From the NCBI GenBank assembly GCA_033961575.1, contig CM066727.1, forward strand, positions 120,454,434 through 120,518,433: a stretch of DNA of 64,000 nucleotides. The letters are read 5' to 3'. A program made the position numbers and the translations under genes. Of the stretch, positions 22,930 to 35,091 are shown piece after piece. Within the stretch, counting starts at the first letter, position 1; the number at the start of each line of letters is the position of its first letter. This stretch comes from Aselliscus stoliczkanus (Eukaryota > Chordata > Mammalia > Chiroptera > Hipposideridae). The notes beneath the pieces were generated by a model, which saw nothing but the letters and a program-made list of their open reading frames with translations, was not told where the DNA came from and ran no database searches.

Positions 22930-23890
22930 GTTACGATCACTGTTATCCTTACTGCTGTTGAATAAAATCACTTTCTTCCTTGCTTTAGAATGCATCTTTT
23001 TTTTTACCATAACCTTAAAAAAAATGATAAATTCTGAATAAGATTTATTTTATGCTTTCTGGGAGACCAACAGTATATAAATAGAGTCCCCTATGCAGAG
23101 GGATGGCCAAAATGTATAGAGTTATATAAAGGTCATTGTAAGATTCCTCCTAGACTGGAAATGGCAATTCAAAAATTTACAGAAATCCAGCTTACCACAC
23201 ATCTATGCATATGGTTTTTTTCTTTGTCTTTTTTTCTGTTATATATTAGAACAGATAGAGCAGTAGAGAGGAAGCAGAGAAATTACAAGACAATATGAAG
23301 CATTTATTTTGATTACGTTTCAGAAACAGATAGTGGAACTGTCGTTCTAGAGAAAGGGCAAACATACAAAGAAGTTGTCTCTAAAGGTTTGACCTTACAT
23401 TGTAGCCAAGCTTTGGAAATGGACCTGAATATCTGAAGATATGGAGGATTTCTTTTGAGACTAAAGACAAAACTCTGGGATGCTAATGGAGGAATGAGTT
23501 TATAATGTTATTTTGAAGAAGTTCTGTTTTGGGTAGTAGTATTTTAAAATGGAGGATGATTCTTAAATTCAAAATAGATATTCAGTTGTAAAGTGTTAAT
23601 CCTAACATCCTAGTCTGGGAAAAACAAATTAGTAAATTGAGTGAGTGGAAATTTCTTAGAAATTGCCCAGACAAGTCTTGGTTACTGGACAGAGCAGATA
23701 GATAACTGTGTAAGTGACTAGTGCAGAAAATACACAAGAAGTGACCCTGGGAAAGCTGCAGACGGAGGAGGTTCGGTTTGAAAGGCAAATTCCAAAAAGA
23801 AAGGTCTTTTTGTGCTTAAAAATGTAAGCACAAAGGAGACTATAGGATTTGCTACTTTAAACCAATTCTAAATTTTATTTTAATATTATA
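22930..23890. other. Unassigned DNA
   Basis: No gene or repeat I can support. Confidence 0.5.
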
Positions 23891-23894
23891 AAAT

Positions 23895-24030
23895 TTAGTG
23901 AAATTTATTATGTACTCACAGCTTGGTAAGCCAGAAGGACACACAGATGAGAAAAATTGTACCTGGACAGGGGAGACTGCACATAAATAAATACCTATAA
24001 TATAATAAGAAGTATGGAGTAAACCTTTTG
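23895..24030 (-). mobile_element. Possible L2-like relic
   Basis: Diverged reversed L2 3'-end order (aatttattatgtactcacag, then gacaggggagactgcacata). It ends just before an L1 insertion site. Confidence 0.35.
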
Positions 24031-24066
24031 TATCTTCAGACCACAGTTTAGAAATGTCAACTATTT

Positions 24067-24380
24067 TTTTAAAATTATTTATTTATTTTTAATTAGCTTC
24101 AGGTGTACAACACAGTGCAATAGTTATACTTTTTACCCCTCAAAGTGACAACCCCCCTCCCCCATTTAGCCACCCCACTCTTCCCCCTCCATATCATATA
24201 TATCTATTACAATTCCTCTGACTCCCTTCCACATTATAATCCACATCCTGTGACTATCTATATATTCAATTACAGTTGGTATACAATATTATACAACCTC
24301 AACTTCAGGTGTACAGTGCAGTGATCAAGCCTCTTCTCCATCCATGAAATGGTCTCCCTAACAAGACATATGACCATCTG
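24067..24380 (-). mobile_element. 5'-truncated LINE-1 with an 18-bp target duplication
   Basis: Only the L1 3' UTR end is present, read on the minus strand and ending in a short A-rich tail (24067-24090). The plus strand carries the L1 3' signature ttcaggtgtacaacacagtg, as in copy D. A perfect 18-bp duplication, tagaaatgtcaactattt, flanks it at 24049-24066 and 24381-24398. This is a textbook target-primed insertion of about 314 bp, from the same lineage as copy D. Confidence 0.93.
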
Positions 24381-24747
24381 TAGAAATGTCAACTATTTAA
24401 CATTCTAAATCTTGGTATATACCTGTATCTGACTCTATGTTACATTATAGTACATATGTGTGCACACACACACATACAGTAAACATACACCACATGAGAA
24501 CCCTACACTGAATCCCTATACCAATGCCTCCTGTGGAAATGTGTTCCCAGGACTGCAATTGCTAAGTCAAAGAGAAGAAACATTGAAGATGTTGAGTTTC
24601 TTCCCAAAAGATTTTTGCTTATTTACTTTTCACCAATTATTTCCTAGAGTGGTCTTCAGCTCTTTACTCACACCCTGGGTAATCTTGAATACCACATTTG
24701 CTTTTTATATTTGTAAGGTTTTTTTATTATAGTGTGTGTACACACAC

Positions 24748-24748
24748 A

Positions 24749-24784
<36 letters not shown>
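24748..24784. repeat. (CA)n microsatellite
   Basis: About 18 CA units adjoin the Tigger-like MITE and partly hide its left end. Confidence 0.95.
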
Positions 24785-24786
<2 letters not shown>

Positions 24787-24945
24787 TACCTTGGTTTGCA
24801 AGTATAATTTGTTCTGGAAACAAACTATTCAAATTGCAAGACATCGTTTGTTTACCACATTAAAATGTGTTCGAAATGATTGCTCGTCTTGCGGAACACT
24901 CAGAATCCACATTACCCGTAATCCAAGGTTTTACTGTACATATAT
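24785..24945. mobile_element. Tigger/Tc1-mariner-like MITE
   Basis: The two ends are inverted: the left reads accttggtttgcaagtataa, and the right, as reverse complement, reads accttggattacgggtaatg. The interior includes attgctcgtcttgcggaaca, familiar from Tigger-type non-autonomous DNA elements. It has no coding capacity. The left tip is obscured by the CA tract. Confidence 0.6.
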
Positions 24946-25134
24946 AAAATTTTACCTCCCCACACCCTCCCGCAGCCGTGGAGTCATTGTTGTTATTTTA
25001 CTCAATCATGGTAATGGATACTTTTCTGTTATTTGACGTTTTGTCCTAAAAGTAAAAGTAGATGTTTTTAAAACTCTGGGAAAATTGATTTTTGTTTTGC
25101 CTGAGCAACGGGATTTGACCTACGAAAATATCAT

Positions 25135-25640
25135 AGCTCCACTTGTTGCTGAAAAATGGGTTCTTAGTGTTCATCGCAGGAGAGAATTCAAGGACGCACC
25201 AAATAAGCCAAGCAAGCAGTAGATTTATTTTAAAAAGGACAGTACACTCTCAAGATGGTGAGAGTGGACACGTCTGGAGAAAAGCAGCTACCCAGAAGGA
25301 CAAAGAGGCTTAGGAATTCATTATTCCTAAAATGAGGACATGAAATATTCAAGATTTAGGGGTGATGTTATAGGCATTCCTAGGCAGGTCCTCGCTGACC
25401 ACTCCTTTCCCTTTGGAAGAGGGATTTTTGTCCTTATTTGGCTCTTCTCGGAACTGTCATGGGAATTTTTCTTGGCTGCCAAGGCAATAATATTATAATT
25501 CACTATAATTAACTAGAGTTCCCCTAAAGTGACAAAATGGAGCCCTGGGTCCGTTCTCTAGCCCCAAAATCTAGTTCTGGCTGGTCTGGTAGCTGCACTT
25601 TTTCTTAAGGATGATCTCATCTCTCCCGACCTTTGTCTCC
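25135..25640 (-). mobile_element. LTR-like segment of an endogenous retrovirus
   Basis: Read on the minus strand it contains aataaatctactgcttgctt, a poly(A) signal in the position expected for an LTR R region (around 25220-25245). It is moderately G+C-rich, and no internal coding region adjoins it, so it may be a solo LTR. LTR edges (TG...CA) and target duplication could not be fixed. The family is unknown. Confidence 0.5.
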
Positions 25641-26490
25641 CCTCACTTCTTCCTTCTCTTTTCCCCCTCTCCCCAAGGACCTATTCTTTCTGCCAGGGAA
25701 CATACTAACACATTTGATAAAGAGATTTGGTTATCCAAAGACTTAGACTTCTTTTGTCTGGTATTTTGACATTTGTGAGAGCAGATATAGATACTAAAAT
25801 GTTTTACTGTATTTTTTAAAGGCCTTTTGATCCATCACTAGACCATTTCCCTTGGTATGAACAAAATCGATTTTATTAGAATATTTGCCAACCATAAGCT
25901 GAATCTACAGTGTATGTGCTTTGTATTAAGCCACTTCAAAGCCTGTGTTAATAGAATCATCAAGGACTTCCTTCCAGCCTAAGCGTACTTGTAAATTGCT
26001 AGTGTGTCCTTTTATCTTTTAAGATCTTCTGATGTGGAGAATGGATAAAAGTTTGGAACCTTTTTTGAAGACTCATTTAAAATTTCATCCATGTAGATGC
26101 AGATTTTATTTTTATTTCTTTCACTCAAATGTGTTTTTTATTAGATTAGTCCAAACGTTATCTCTCATTTTAATCTATTCCATGCATTCATATTTTAATT
26201 CTGTTTACCATCTTTTGATGTAAACATGTAGCCTCAAATAAAGAATTAGATCTCACTTGTGGTCCAACAGAACAACTCAGAAGAGGTAGAAGAGGCAGAG
26301 GTCAGTTGTTTTTACTCTCCTAGAGATCTACTCAGGGTTTCCCAATGGAAAGAGAACTCTCCTCTCCCTGCCCCCTCTCCTCCTCCTTTTCTATTTGTCA
26401 CTCAATTCTTCAATTAGAATGGAATGAGCAGGATATCTGACATTTTCCAAAAGCAACATTTACTCTGCTAGCACAATCCCTATTTAAATA
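25641..26490. other. Unassigned DNA
   Basis: No feature recognised. A 26032-26223 ORF is AT-rich and without motifs. Confidence 0.5.
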
Positions 26491-26494
26491 ATGG

Positions 26495-26690
26495 GTAACA
26501 GTTATTAAGAGCTACTATTTTTTGACTACAACATCAAATATTTTTCATGTATTGACTTCTTTTATCATATGCATCTACTTTGCAGATGAAAAACCAGAGC
26601 CATAGACAGAAATTTTTTCTCTAAAAAGTCTAAAATCAAACAGATTTGAACCCAGTGCTTTGATCCATCTCTCTTAACCATATGCAGAGA
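26495..26690 (-). mobile_element. MIR-type SINE relic
   Basis: A reversed MIR order on the plus strand: gactacaacatcaaatattt, then tgcagatgaaaaaccagagc, and agatttgaacccagtgcttt. Confidence 0.6.
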
Positions 26691-27204
26691 AAAGAAAGTT
26701 TAAGTAACATAGGGTCCATTTTTTACTGTTTTCAGGAGCTAAGTGTAATTAAGTGACACAAGTTTTTGGTATGCCTCCTTTCCACCATAACACTTCTATG
26801 CTGCTCTTAAGACTCAGTTTTGCCTGTGTTGGTTTCAGTAAAATGAAGTAGGAGAGATAATACATTAATAGGCTATACAATGGGGCCTTATTATGGTTTG
26901 GTAGCAAAAATCACCTTGCAGAAATTGGCTATAATGAACCAATTTTAAATTGAAAAAATATTTTTTTAGCTTGATAAAAAGAATGGGAAGAGAAAGAAGG
27001 ATACTCAAGAATTCAACTAGAGCGTATCAGATTATAGCACAAGATTAAAACACAAGTACAGAAGACACACTGAAGGAAAATAAATTTCTTTCAGTAAAGT
27101 TTTCTAACTACCTCCTCACTCACTTTATATGAAGGCTTTCCAGTTATGCCTTAATATTATTAATGGTAGTAATGGTGGCAGTATTAGTTGAGTAGCAGCT
27201 GAAA
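26691..27204. other. Unassigned DNA
   Basis: No gene or repeat recognised. Confidence 0.5.
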
Positions 27205-27440
27205 CAGTAGCATAAGCATGGAATTTGAATCAGACAGACTCTAATCAGATTCTAAAAATTATCTTTAACTCACAAGTTTCGTGACCTTATGAAAGTTAAT
27301 CTCTTCCAGCCCTGATTTCTTCAACTATAAAATGAGCACAATAGTATCTATCTTACAGGGCAGTTAGAATAAGTGAGATAATTAACATAATCACCTAGAA
27401 TCTACCTGACACATAGTAGGTTCTTAATATCAATAATAAA
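27205..27440 (+). mobile_element. MIR-type SINE relic
   Basis: A nearly complete plus-strand MIR: gaatttgaatcagacagact, cttcaactataaaatgagca, agttagaataagtgagataa, tacctgacacatagtaggtt. Confidence 0.85.
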
Positions 27441-28770
27441 TTTTAGTTTCCTCCTCTTCTTCATTGTCTTCTTATTCTCATCTCCCCGTCTCCTTTTCTT
27501 TTTGTAATTCAATTTCTTCAATTAGAATGGAAAGAACAGGATGTCTTACAATATCCAAAAGCATTGTTCACTCTCCCATATTGGCAGGCTCCTGACCACA
27601 TCTCCTGTACCAACTACTCCCCTCATTTAAAATAATTACCGAGTGCATTTTGTAGGCTTAGAATAATGTTTCTACTGTTCCCAGGTCAGTCTAGGCTTAT
27701 TTAAGAATCCCCTTGAAACAAATGTATTCAATTTGCCATTTCTTTCAAATATATGCCATTATGGAAATTTAAATATTTAGTAGTAAAAGCAGAATGTACT
27801 AAATCCTTCTAGGTCTAAGACTTCTGTTCTATGAGTTTTGTTTGGAGAATTCCCTTAAGACATATGTATTTCTCTTGAGCTTCATGCACTAGGGCAGTGC
27901 TTCTTTTCATTTGGATACTTAGTTAAGGTGAGTCTTAGGGCTAGGTATTTCCTGTAGTCATAGATAGTTTTTGCTAACAAGTAAAGATATTCTGTCAATT
28001 CTAATGTTGTTTGTGTTTTTTACAAAAGATAAAGAAAATGAAACACTAGGACAAATGAAGAGTGCCTGCTCAATTCTTATTGGGAGCAATACCACTCTTG
28101 GCCACACACAATCTAATTAAGTTTGTATCCTGCTTCAGGCACAGAGACAGAAATTGTATCAGTTAGGCCCAGTGATTGCAAGTGACAGAATCTGAGTCTA
28201 GCTAATGCATGCAGAGAAAAAAGGACATCAATTAGCTGGATGATGAGAAGAGCAACGAGAAGGACAATTAGAAGGTTGATGAGAAGACTAGAGAATCAAG
28301 CTCTCAGAAAGATAAGACTTGGGGAATTTCTGTGGGTCTAGATAACTGAAACTACTCAGAATGAACATGCTCCAGCTGATAGTTTTTCCTGCCCTTACAT
28401 CATGTTTCTCAAGATTTAAAGTCCTGAAAGAGAATCTTATTGAAATTGTTGAGTTAGGGAATAGGGAGTAGACATATTGAACAGAGTCCCACTATGACTA
28501 TGCATCATGGAGGCAAGACGATTTCTTGAACTACCAAAAAAAGAGAAGAAGAGGGAGTGGGTTCTAAGTAAGCATAAATCAGAAAAAAAAAATCCATTAT
28601 GAAAGACAATGAACCTTTCCTGGCAATGACTCAATTATTTGGAAACATTTTTATTAAAAGTTTTATACAAATTTTATAACAATTTTTCAAAAACAAAGTA
28701 CAATTTAGATTTAATGTAAAATGATGTATAATAAAACTTACTGACTAAGCAATGTTTTTAGCCATTTTTA
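27441..28770. other. Unassigned DNA; 28130-28640 may be an old dispersed repeat
   Basis: No gene supported. The part beginning around 28145 (gtatcagttaggcccagtga, ttgcaagtgacagaatctga) reads like an old interspersed repeat, but I cannot name it. Confidence 0.35.
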
Positions 28771-28774
28771 GCTA

Positions 28775-28900
28775 TGGTAGGAATAAAAATTCATTTCATA
28801 ATTCTGGCTCTGCCCCCAGCTATTTTAGCAGTGTGACTTTGGGTCAATAACATTATTTTTCTGGATATCCAATTTCTTATTTACTTAAAATGAAGAAATT
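28775..28900 (+). mobile_element. MIR-type SINE relic
   Basis: The plus-strand MIR core only: attttagcagtgtgactttg, ggtcaataacattatttttc. Confidence 0.6.
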
Positions 28901-30275
28901 GTACAAAGCTCTTTCCCAGGTATCAGTTATAGCATAAGAATTATCCCTGGACCTCACTTGCTTTTCAACCCTAACCCAATGTGATTAGGTGAGTAGTTTA
29001 TGGCCATGCTTTCAAGCTCTGACCATAGTGAGCTAGATTACCTTTTCTTGATTAACTCATCTTATTCCAATAAAAAAAAAAAGAAGTTCCATAATTATCC
29101 TTGGCAAACATCCAAAAATATGCCTCACTACCCAGTTCTAATTAATAATATGTGACTTGTTTTGTTCATTTGAAGGTTTTAATAGCACCCCGTTTCAACT
29201 TAGTTCTCTTGGGAAAATATTTAGCATGCATTTAACTAGCTTGACACATACAACTAATTAATTTGTCTAAAGCAAATTATTATATGAATCATAAACAAAA
29301 ACTGAAAATTGAAATAGTGCCAAAATTCAAGCTTGAGGTGCTTTATGCTTAATTTGCCTTAGGTTTTTATTTTTATTTTTTGTCTCTATTTCTATTAAAT
29401 AACACAGATAGATTAATGTATGCCATTTTCAGATAGGAAACACACATAAAAATGGGTGTCATATATGTGTTTTCAGACTTTGAAAGAGGTTTCAAAAATC
29501 TGATTTTTAAAGAATATGTCTAAATGACACAGATCAAATAATGATGAACAGGGTGACAAACTTATATGAGCTGCTGTGCCTTCCTGACAGAGCCCAAACC
29601 TAGAGAGGCACAGAAGCAGGAGGGAGGTTGATGAATCTAAGTAGAATATTTGCATTACAGACATTAAATATTCAGTAATTTTCATTTCTTGATATTAGTA
29701 TTCATTTACTATGAAACAATCTTGAAACAGGAGCTGGTTATGTTCTGGTGTAGAGTTGGAAATAGTCCCTCCCCCAAAGTGAAAGAAGGCCAAATACAAT
29801 GAGAGGGAGAGAGGTACAAAGACAAATTTTTAGTTGTAATATCTCCCTGCTCCCTGCCTGCCATCAATATTGCCCAGCCAGTAATTAATGCAAGAATGAA
29901 AAGTAGCAGTGCCATTTCAGCTTGAAGGTAGAATGGTGTGGTAATCTCTAGCTGAGGGGAGGTGCAGGTAACAATAAGTGAAGGTAAACTGGCTAGCCAC
30001 TGCCATTTACTACTTCTCCCACCTCTTTTTCTAAACCTGAAGGTGAGAAAATTATATTCCAGTAAGATATTTGTGGAGATGCAAGGAATTTCCTGGTGTG
30101 AGTGAGTTTGTAAAGGCTCTCTACCTTAAAGCACTTCCATTCCCAAGTCCTATACTTATGGGAGGCTGCCAGGTAGAGTCTCAGCTGCTGTAATTACTTC
30201 CTACCATACTCATCATCAGCCCAGTGTTGATATCTCCAGGGGAAAAACTGACCATGGGGCAGCATAACAACTTAT
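28901..30275. other. Unassigned DNA
   Basis: No gene supported. The stretch 29140-29310 is repeat-free and carries homeodomain-like cores (ctaattaatttg near 29252), so it may be a conserved noncoding element. Confidence 0.35.
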
Positions 30276-30279
30276 CTGA

Positions 30280-31650
30280 GGAAAGACAATCACTGCAGAA
30301 AAAGGACAACACATTTGACAGCTTTATGAGAAGAAGCTGAATTCCTTAACCGAATGAAAGAAGAATTAAATGAAAAATATCATCTAAGAGATAAAGAAAA
30401 ATATGGGTATGGCAGGAGTACAGAGTTATGCACAAGAACAAATTCAAAATACTGGGTATAAGATATATAATACATTGAATAAACAACTCAATGAATAGAC
30501 TGAATAGCAGAAAGAAAATAACTAAAGAATAAATTAATGAATTGAAAGATCATGCTTAAAACGCTTAACTCTTAGAAAGAGATAAGTAAGGGATAGAGAG
30601 ATGCAAAATAAAAATGGAGAGTTAAGACATATGGTGGCTAGAAGAAGTCTGAGAAGACATATAATGGATTTCCCATGAGGGATAAAAAATAAACAATGAC
30701 TAAATGTAAGGAAATAGTTGAAGATATAGTTTATCCTAATTTCTCAGATTAAAAGAAGAAAAGAAATGATTATTTTGACCACATAAAATGCCAAACAAAA
30801 TAGAATAAACAGAACAATGTGAAACTAACAACAACAAAAAAACCCTTAAGAACATTAAACTAAATTTTAAGAATATTGATTTTTTGAAGGAGAAAGGGGA
30901 GGCTCTAAAATCTTATAAAGAAAAGAAAAATAGAGTACTTCCATAGGTGCAAGATTTGGATTGATGTAAGACTTCTTGAAAAGTTTTAAAATAAGAATAC
31001 AGTGAAATAATATTTTCAAAGGAAAGAAAAGAAACTGTGACATAGAATTCTGTATTTGACTAAGTTTATATAAATGTGACAGTAACATACAATTATTCTG
31101 AAGTATATAAGACCTCAGAATTTTTGCCAAAGAAATACTAATTTTAAAAAGAATCTCAGAGGAAGTATTTCACTAAAAACAAGAGTAAGTATTCCAGGGG
31201 GGATGTGAAAATATATATGGGAAGTAAGGGTGAGTAAATAATTTAGTTGAATTTAATATTTTTTTTAAAAAAGGTGCCCTGAAATGCGTATAAATGACAA
31301 TCCAGAACCAAAATATTATGGTAGAAACATGAGGTAGGATAGAACACGTTACTAAGAACTTATCTTTTCAATGAGGAAGATATAAATAATAATACATTTA
31401 GAAATTTGATATAAAATATTAAACATAAATGAGTCATAAATCAATTAAGTCCAATTGTAAAAATATAATGTGCAACTTTCAAATTAACAAAAAGTAGGAA
31501 AGAAGAAAGGAAATAAATAATATGCTGAACATGAAACATAAAATAAAATGGCTATAGACAATCATAGTACAGCTGTAATTGCAATAAATGTAAATAAGTT
31601 AAATTTACTGATCAAAAAGAGTAGCTCAGATTGGATGAAAATTATCTGTC
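30280..31650 (+). mobile_element. Old L1/HAL1-like relic
   Basis: A-rich plus-strand text with many 'agaag', 'aaataa' and 'gaaaga' words, typical of the ORF1-to-linker part of old L1 or HAL1 (half-L1) elements. Around 31548-31650 it translates into MAIDNHSTAVIAINVNKLN, which resembles the start of L1 ORF2 endonuclease (compare the copy D start near 61257). This is the only plus-strand L1-related copy in the window. It could be L1M rather than HAL1. Confidence 0.5.
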
Positions 31651-31699
31651 AATCTCATAATTTCATTTTCCCAAGAAATAGATTTTTAAACAATGATTT

Positions 31700-32110
31700 A
31701 TGTGCAGTAGGTTTATTGGGGCAGATTCTCAAACAATAGTTGTAGGGAAGGAAGGAGGATTGAGCAGAGGAAGAAGTTTAACTGTGATACAGTTTCAACA
31801 AAAGCCTCTGCCGATTCCAGAGGGATCTCTGAAGCTAGGATGGCCTTTCAGATATGCCCAAAATTGAAGCAGTAGGGCAGGGACTTTATACAAACACATC
31901 GAATAGATAGATATCGGGCAAAGACTTAACACCAGGAGGTGGCATAACCTTGAGTGAAGCAGTTCTTTGGCCAAGCATGATTTCTAACCATGGACTCAAC
32001 TGTTAGTCACAGGCAGAGAACACTGCCAATGACTGAGGGAATGTTTTGCAGGCCTGACCAGGAAAGGGAGAGGTGCAGCACAGTTTACACTATAGTCTGC
32101 ACCTTCAGTT
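31700..32110 (-). promoter_or_regulatory. Possible 3' LTR of the ERV
   Basis: On the minus strand a TATA-like tataaagtccc lies near 31880-31892 and an aataaa signal near 31713-31719, followed by a CA end around 31703. The order TATA then AATAAA fits U3-R of an LTR, but the distance between the two is long for a typical R and no second LTR was found for comparison. Confidence 0.35.
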
Positions 32111-32447
32111 ACTCAACTCCACTTGATTCATAAAAATACGTTCACCCACCTAGGGACAGTGTCTGCAGAAAGTTTGGTGGGACATAGTACAGTCCCTGCT
32201 ATAGTTATTCTTGGGATCACAACTGAGAGTCACCATCTTCCTATACTAAAAGCAATCCTAGACACCCCTCAAGTTCATCTAGCATGTCTGCTGGTCTTGG
32301 TGACACTAACATCTATTTGGGGTCTGAGCCCATAGTTCAGGATATGAATGCTACGCTTTTTAATTTACTGTTGAGATTGATGAGGGCAGTACCAAGAGAT
32401 GTTACCATAGACCATAGATTGTGTCTCCTTTTTTGGACTGCTTTTTC

Positions 32448-32450
32448 TTT

Positions 32451-32489
<39 letters not shown>

Positions 32490-32491
32490 TT
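32448..32491. repeat. (TTTA)n microsatellite
   Basis: About eleven TTTA units within the ERV downstream of integrase. Confidence 0.95.
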
Positions 32492-32789
32492 GACTTGGGG
32501 AGCCTGAAGTGAGTAGAGGGCAGTCAGTCATGGCTTAAAATTTCATGGAAGTATTCTGGCATCCCATGGTTTCTCTCTGGGAACCAGAACCTCTAGGTCC
32601 ACAGAGCATGGAGTCGCTGGAAGGAAAAGAGTATATTCCCCAAATATGAGGATAGTCTCTTATTTCTATCCCTTGGTTCTTAGATTCATATACTGTACTC
32701 TGCTTGTTGGATCTCAGCACCATACAACTGTTGTTGAATTAGTGTGTCCCGTGACCTGGAAAATGAGACCTTATCCTTTCTGGTCATCA

Positions 32790-33230
32790 CGCTGAAGCAG
32801 GTGACTCAGTTTATAAATGGTACAGTATGTGGTGGGACCTGTGGATCGCATGACAATATATCACTGCTGCACCTCCTTTGCTATAAGGAGTGTCCTTGGA
32901 CTGAAGTGATACTACGTGGGATTTCGTTAGTAGAACAAACTTTGTGAGCCTTCGGATAGTGATGTGAGCTGAGGCTCTGAGTAGTAGAGTCAAACCCATA
33001 CCAAAAACATGTATCAATAATCTAGATAATACATTGGTCCTTTCAGGGTAGAGGGGCCCAATGTAATGAATCTACATGCCACCAAGTGCTGGTTTGTTTC
33101 ACTGAGTCATGACACCATATCAGGAGCTTAGTGCTGGCAAGTAGGCATTCTGCAGTGGCTTGATCAGGTTTGGTGAGGAGGAGCCTGTACTTTTGGTCAT
33201 GACTAGCTTCCCATCATATCCACCATGGGT
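32790..33230 (-). pseudogene. ERV pol remnant: integrase
   Basis: Minus-strand frames show a zinc-binding-region-like stretch around 33145-33229, a 'GPLP'-type segment near 33055-33090, and then the start of the catalytic core (IDT...YGF, around 32990-33020). The next acidic position appears lost. Frame changes and stops are present. Assigned by order after RT and RNase H. Confidence 0.6.
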
Positions 33231-33443
33231 TCCATTGTGCCATCATTGGGGTGGTTGATGCAGGGACAGATTGACAACAACTGGTCACATTGTTTATTTA
33301 GTGCCTTTTCAATGATGGACAGTCTTTATTAGGCATTAACATATTCAGACCTTTGTGCTTTGTCACAACCAAAATCCTTGTGCTTTGTCACAACCCCTTT
33401 GTGTCCATCCATATGTCTCTTCTCAAGATCTCCTTATCCTAGC

Positions 33444-33445
<2 letters not shown>

Positions 33446-33477
<32 letters not shown>

Positions 33478-33633
33478 ACTTTTTTTCATTTCAGTTCCCT
33501 AATGAAGTTTCCAGGCCATTTACCACCATACACACGCGCACGCACACACACAAGATAATGAAAATTACCTTTTCATTAAATGCACATATAATTACACAGT
33601 GGAAAGTTCATGGAATTGTCCAACCTTTGTGTC

Positions 33634-33677
<44 letters not shown>
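33446..33677. repeat. Cluster of (TG)n, (CA)n and (TG)n tracts
   Basis: (TG)n at 33446-33475, an imperfect CA/CG tract at 33530-33552, and (TG)n at 33636-33677, all inside the ERV between RNase H and integrase text. The opposite orientations allow intrastrand pairing, and all three are Z-DNA-prone. Confidence 0.9.
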
Positions 33678-33678
<1 letters not shown>

Positions 33679-33899
33679 TTTTTTTAACCTCAGGCTACTT
33701 TTCATTCTACACAAAGTGACTAGCTAGGTGCATTGCTCAAGGCTCTGCCCAATGGCAGAATTTCCCTCTATTCTGTCTCTTAAGGTCACAAGGGGTGGGA
33801 CTATATAAATGTAGCTGCCCTCCATTTTTTGGCTCTATCAACATATTGAGCCAAGCCATCTATAAATCCAGTTCATTTTTTTCTTTCTTTCTTCTCCCT

Positions 33900-35091
33900 A
33901 TTAACTGGTTAAACAGGTCTCCTTCTCTTCTGTGGAATTAATGTTATGTAGAGGGAGAGCTGAAAGGGTGGCAAAGTTGGATGACATATATGTCTGAGAC
34001 ACCAGTTTCTGTGGCTTACTTGTGCTCTCTGTTGCAGCCAGTGCTCAATCTCAGCTGTGTATAACGTCATCTGACAATGAATTGCTGTCAGTCCCATATG
34101 GTCTTATAGCTTGGTTCTGACAGAGTCCAGCTCATGATGGGCAGTTTGGCTGCATGGCTACTTGACACCCCATCAGTAGGTGCTCCTACCTCCTGGAGCA
34201 TAGCATTCCAGGAGCTGTTTTTCAAATGGTATATAATTTTCTGCTATAGATGGCACGGCCTTGCTTCACAACCCTGAGGACCTACTTCGTGATTTTCCTA
34301 CTGATGCTGGCCATAAACTCTATAATGCATGTTTTCCATCACAGGTATCTCAAATGCCATGGATTCTGCCAGTTTGCATGGCCCCAGAGGCAGAGATGTT
34401 TGCACTGTAGCTTGCATTTGCTCTAAAACCCATTCCTACTCAGGGCCCAATTGAAACTTGACAATCTTCTGTACCACTTGGTAGATCTTTGTGTTTCTTT
34501 CTTACCGATGGGAGAAATAAGATGTAATAAATCATTTTTTAATTTGCAGGGAATATTCAAACATTCCCCAAAACAGCATGTCCCTAAAGTCCTTACTGAT
34601 GTGGCAGGTCCCTGCATCCTCTATAGTACATGTGTCTTATGAAGACCTTAATGATTTTCCATTTCTTGCTCATCTGGTCGGACTAAGAGAATGTCATCAA
34701 TAGAATGCACTGTGATAAAATTTTGCAAAATGGCCACATGGTCCAAGTTCCCTCAGCCTCTCTTGTGACAAAGAGTAGGAGAGTTAGCAAAATGTCTCCT
34801 GTCCTATGTGAAGGCAGCCTGCTTCTGTTCCTTGTTCCCAACAAGGATGAAAATGAATGCATTTGCCAAATAGATGGCTACGTACCATATACTGAGACTG
34901 TTTTCATCTGTTCTGTAACCTGCACTGCATCTTTCACAGCAGCTACTTCTTGGTAGAATTTGAAGTAATCTACTGCAACTCACCAAAATCATTCTAATAT
35001 TTGTAGAGACTAGACTATTTTTTGGAGATATCACTAGAACCATCACCTCTGCATCATTTAGTTCTTTAAAGGTGGACCAAATCTTTGCCAA
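33900..35091 (-). pseudogene. ERV pol remnant: reverse transcriptase and RNase H
   Basis: On the minus strand the RT catalytic motif survives in part as IDD around 34692-34702, preceded by an aliphatic region near 34860 and followed by a recognisable 'QGPATSV' segment around 34600-34620. RNase H-like text follows to about 33900. The ORFs of 95, 64 and 62 codons here are in different frames, separated by at least three breaks. It is a pseudogene with no intact domain. Confidence 0.7.
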
